14,757 nt of DNA from positions 1 to 14,757 of the forward strand of contig CAZUWV010000033.1 of assembly GCA_964624255.1 (NCBI GenBank), written 5' to 3'. Position numbers and translations under genes: made by a program. Numbering within the stretch: position 1 is the stretch's first letter; every line of letters begins with the position of its first letter. The DNA is from JAUZQZ01 sp964624255 (GTDB taxonomy: Bacteria > Pseudomonadota > Zetaproteobacteria > Mariprofundales > Mariprofundaceae). The notes beneath the pieces were generated by a model. That model saw only the letters and a program-made list of their open reading frames with translations, had not been told where the DNA came from and searched no databases. Of this stretch, positions 14,667-14,757 are shown piece after piece.

Positions 14667-14757
14667 CTATGAATCGTCCATACGGATCTCACAAAGCGTT
14701 TCTCCGAGGTAAACCGTCAGTGCCACCATCGCGCGCTCAGGGGCAATAGCCTGATGG
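14667..14757 (-). CDS. C-terminal end of an unidentified upstream gene (partial)
   Basis: Of the three minus-strand frames entering from the window edge, only one stays open until a TAG at 14667-14669. It encodes 29 residues ending in LTVYLGETLCEIRMDDS. The other two frames stop within about 40 bases. I do not recognise the protein from so short a tail. It is oriented like the nuo operon and ends 285 bases before nuoA. A chance open frame of 29 codons is possible. Confidence 0.4.
   Translation of the reverse strand, partial: HQAIAPERAMVALTVYLGETLCEIRMDDS

Noticed and set aside
14661..14750. A plus-strand 26-codon ORF (MNRPYGSHKAFLRGKPSV...) opposite the upstream gene tail.
   Set aside because: It is short, has no ribosome binding site that I can see, and overlaps the open minus-strand frame, which runs off the window edge.

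Overview
The window is essentially one complete bacterial respiratory operon. All fourteen subunits of proton-pumping NADH:quinone oxidoreductase (complex I, NDH-1) lie on the minus strand in the order nuoA-B-C-D-E-F-G-H-I-J-K-L-M-N, so transcription runs from about 14440 down to 63. Every subunit has its diagnostic cofactor ligands or proton-channel residues, and I see no frameshift, truncation or insertion.

Organism: nuoC and nuoD are separate genes, unlike the fused nuoCD of Enterobacterales. The NuoA and NuoB sequences look proteobacterial. NuoG keeps the four cysteines of the extra N7 cluster. Spacing is very compact and GC content is moderate. I infer a proteobacterium outside the enteric group, for example a gamma-, beta-, zeta- or Acidithiobacillia-type lineage. 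The window alone does not settle which.

Layout along the transcript: (1) 14667-14757, the last 29 codons of an unidentified upstream gene. (2) 14382-14666, a 285-base non-coding region with a prominent nested inverted repeat, a possible 13-codon mini-ORF with a good ribosome binding site, and a sigma70-type promoter (TTGACA, 16 bases, GATAGT). (3) 9967-14381, nuoABCDEF, holding the hydrophilic connecting module (B, C, D), the small membrane subunit A and the NADH-oxidising E and F. (4) 6052-9970, nuoGHI: the large iron-sulfur subunit, the membrane quinone-site subunit and the ferredoxin-like subunit. (5) 63-6003, nuoJKLMN, the membrane proton-pumping arm. (6) 1-52, the 5' two thirds of a tRNA-Arg(UCG), 10 bases after the nuoN stop and cut by the window edge.

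How the genes work together: NuoF oxidises NADH with FMN. Electrons pass through the Fe-S clusters of NuoE/F/G and NuoI to cluster N2 in NuoB, then to quinone at the NuoB/D/H interface. The energy drives protons through NuoH, J, K, L, M and N. Most junctions are overlapping stop/start codons (ATGA or GTGA), which suggests translational coupling.

I found no new biological system here. The points most worth a second look are the structured region upstream of nuoA, the mini-ORF in it, the tRNA gene abutting the operon, the intact N7 site in NuoG and an altered GPNRVG loop in NuoH.
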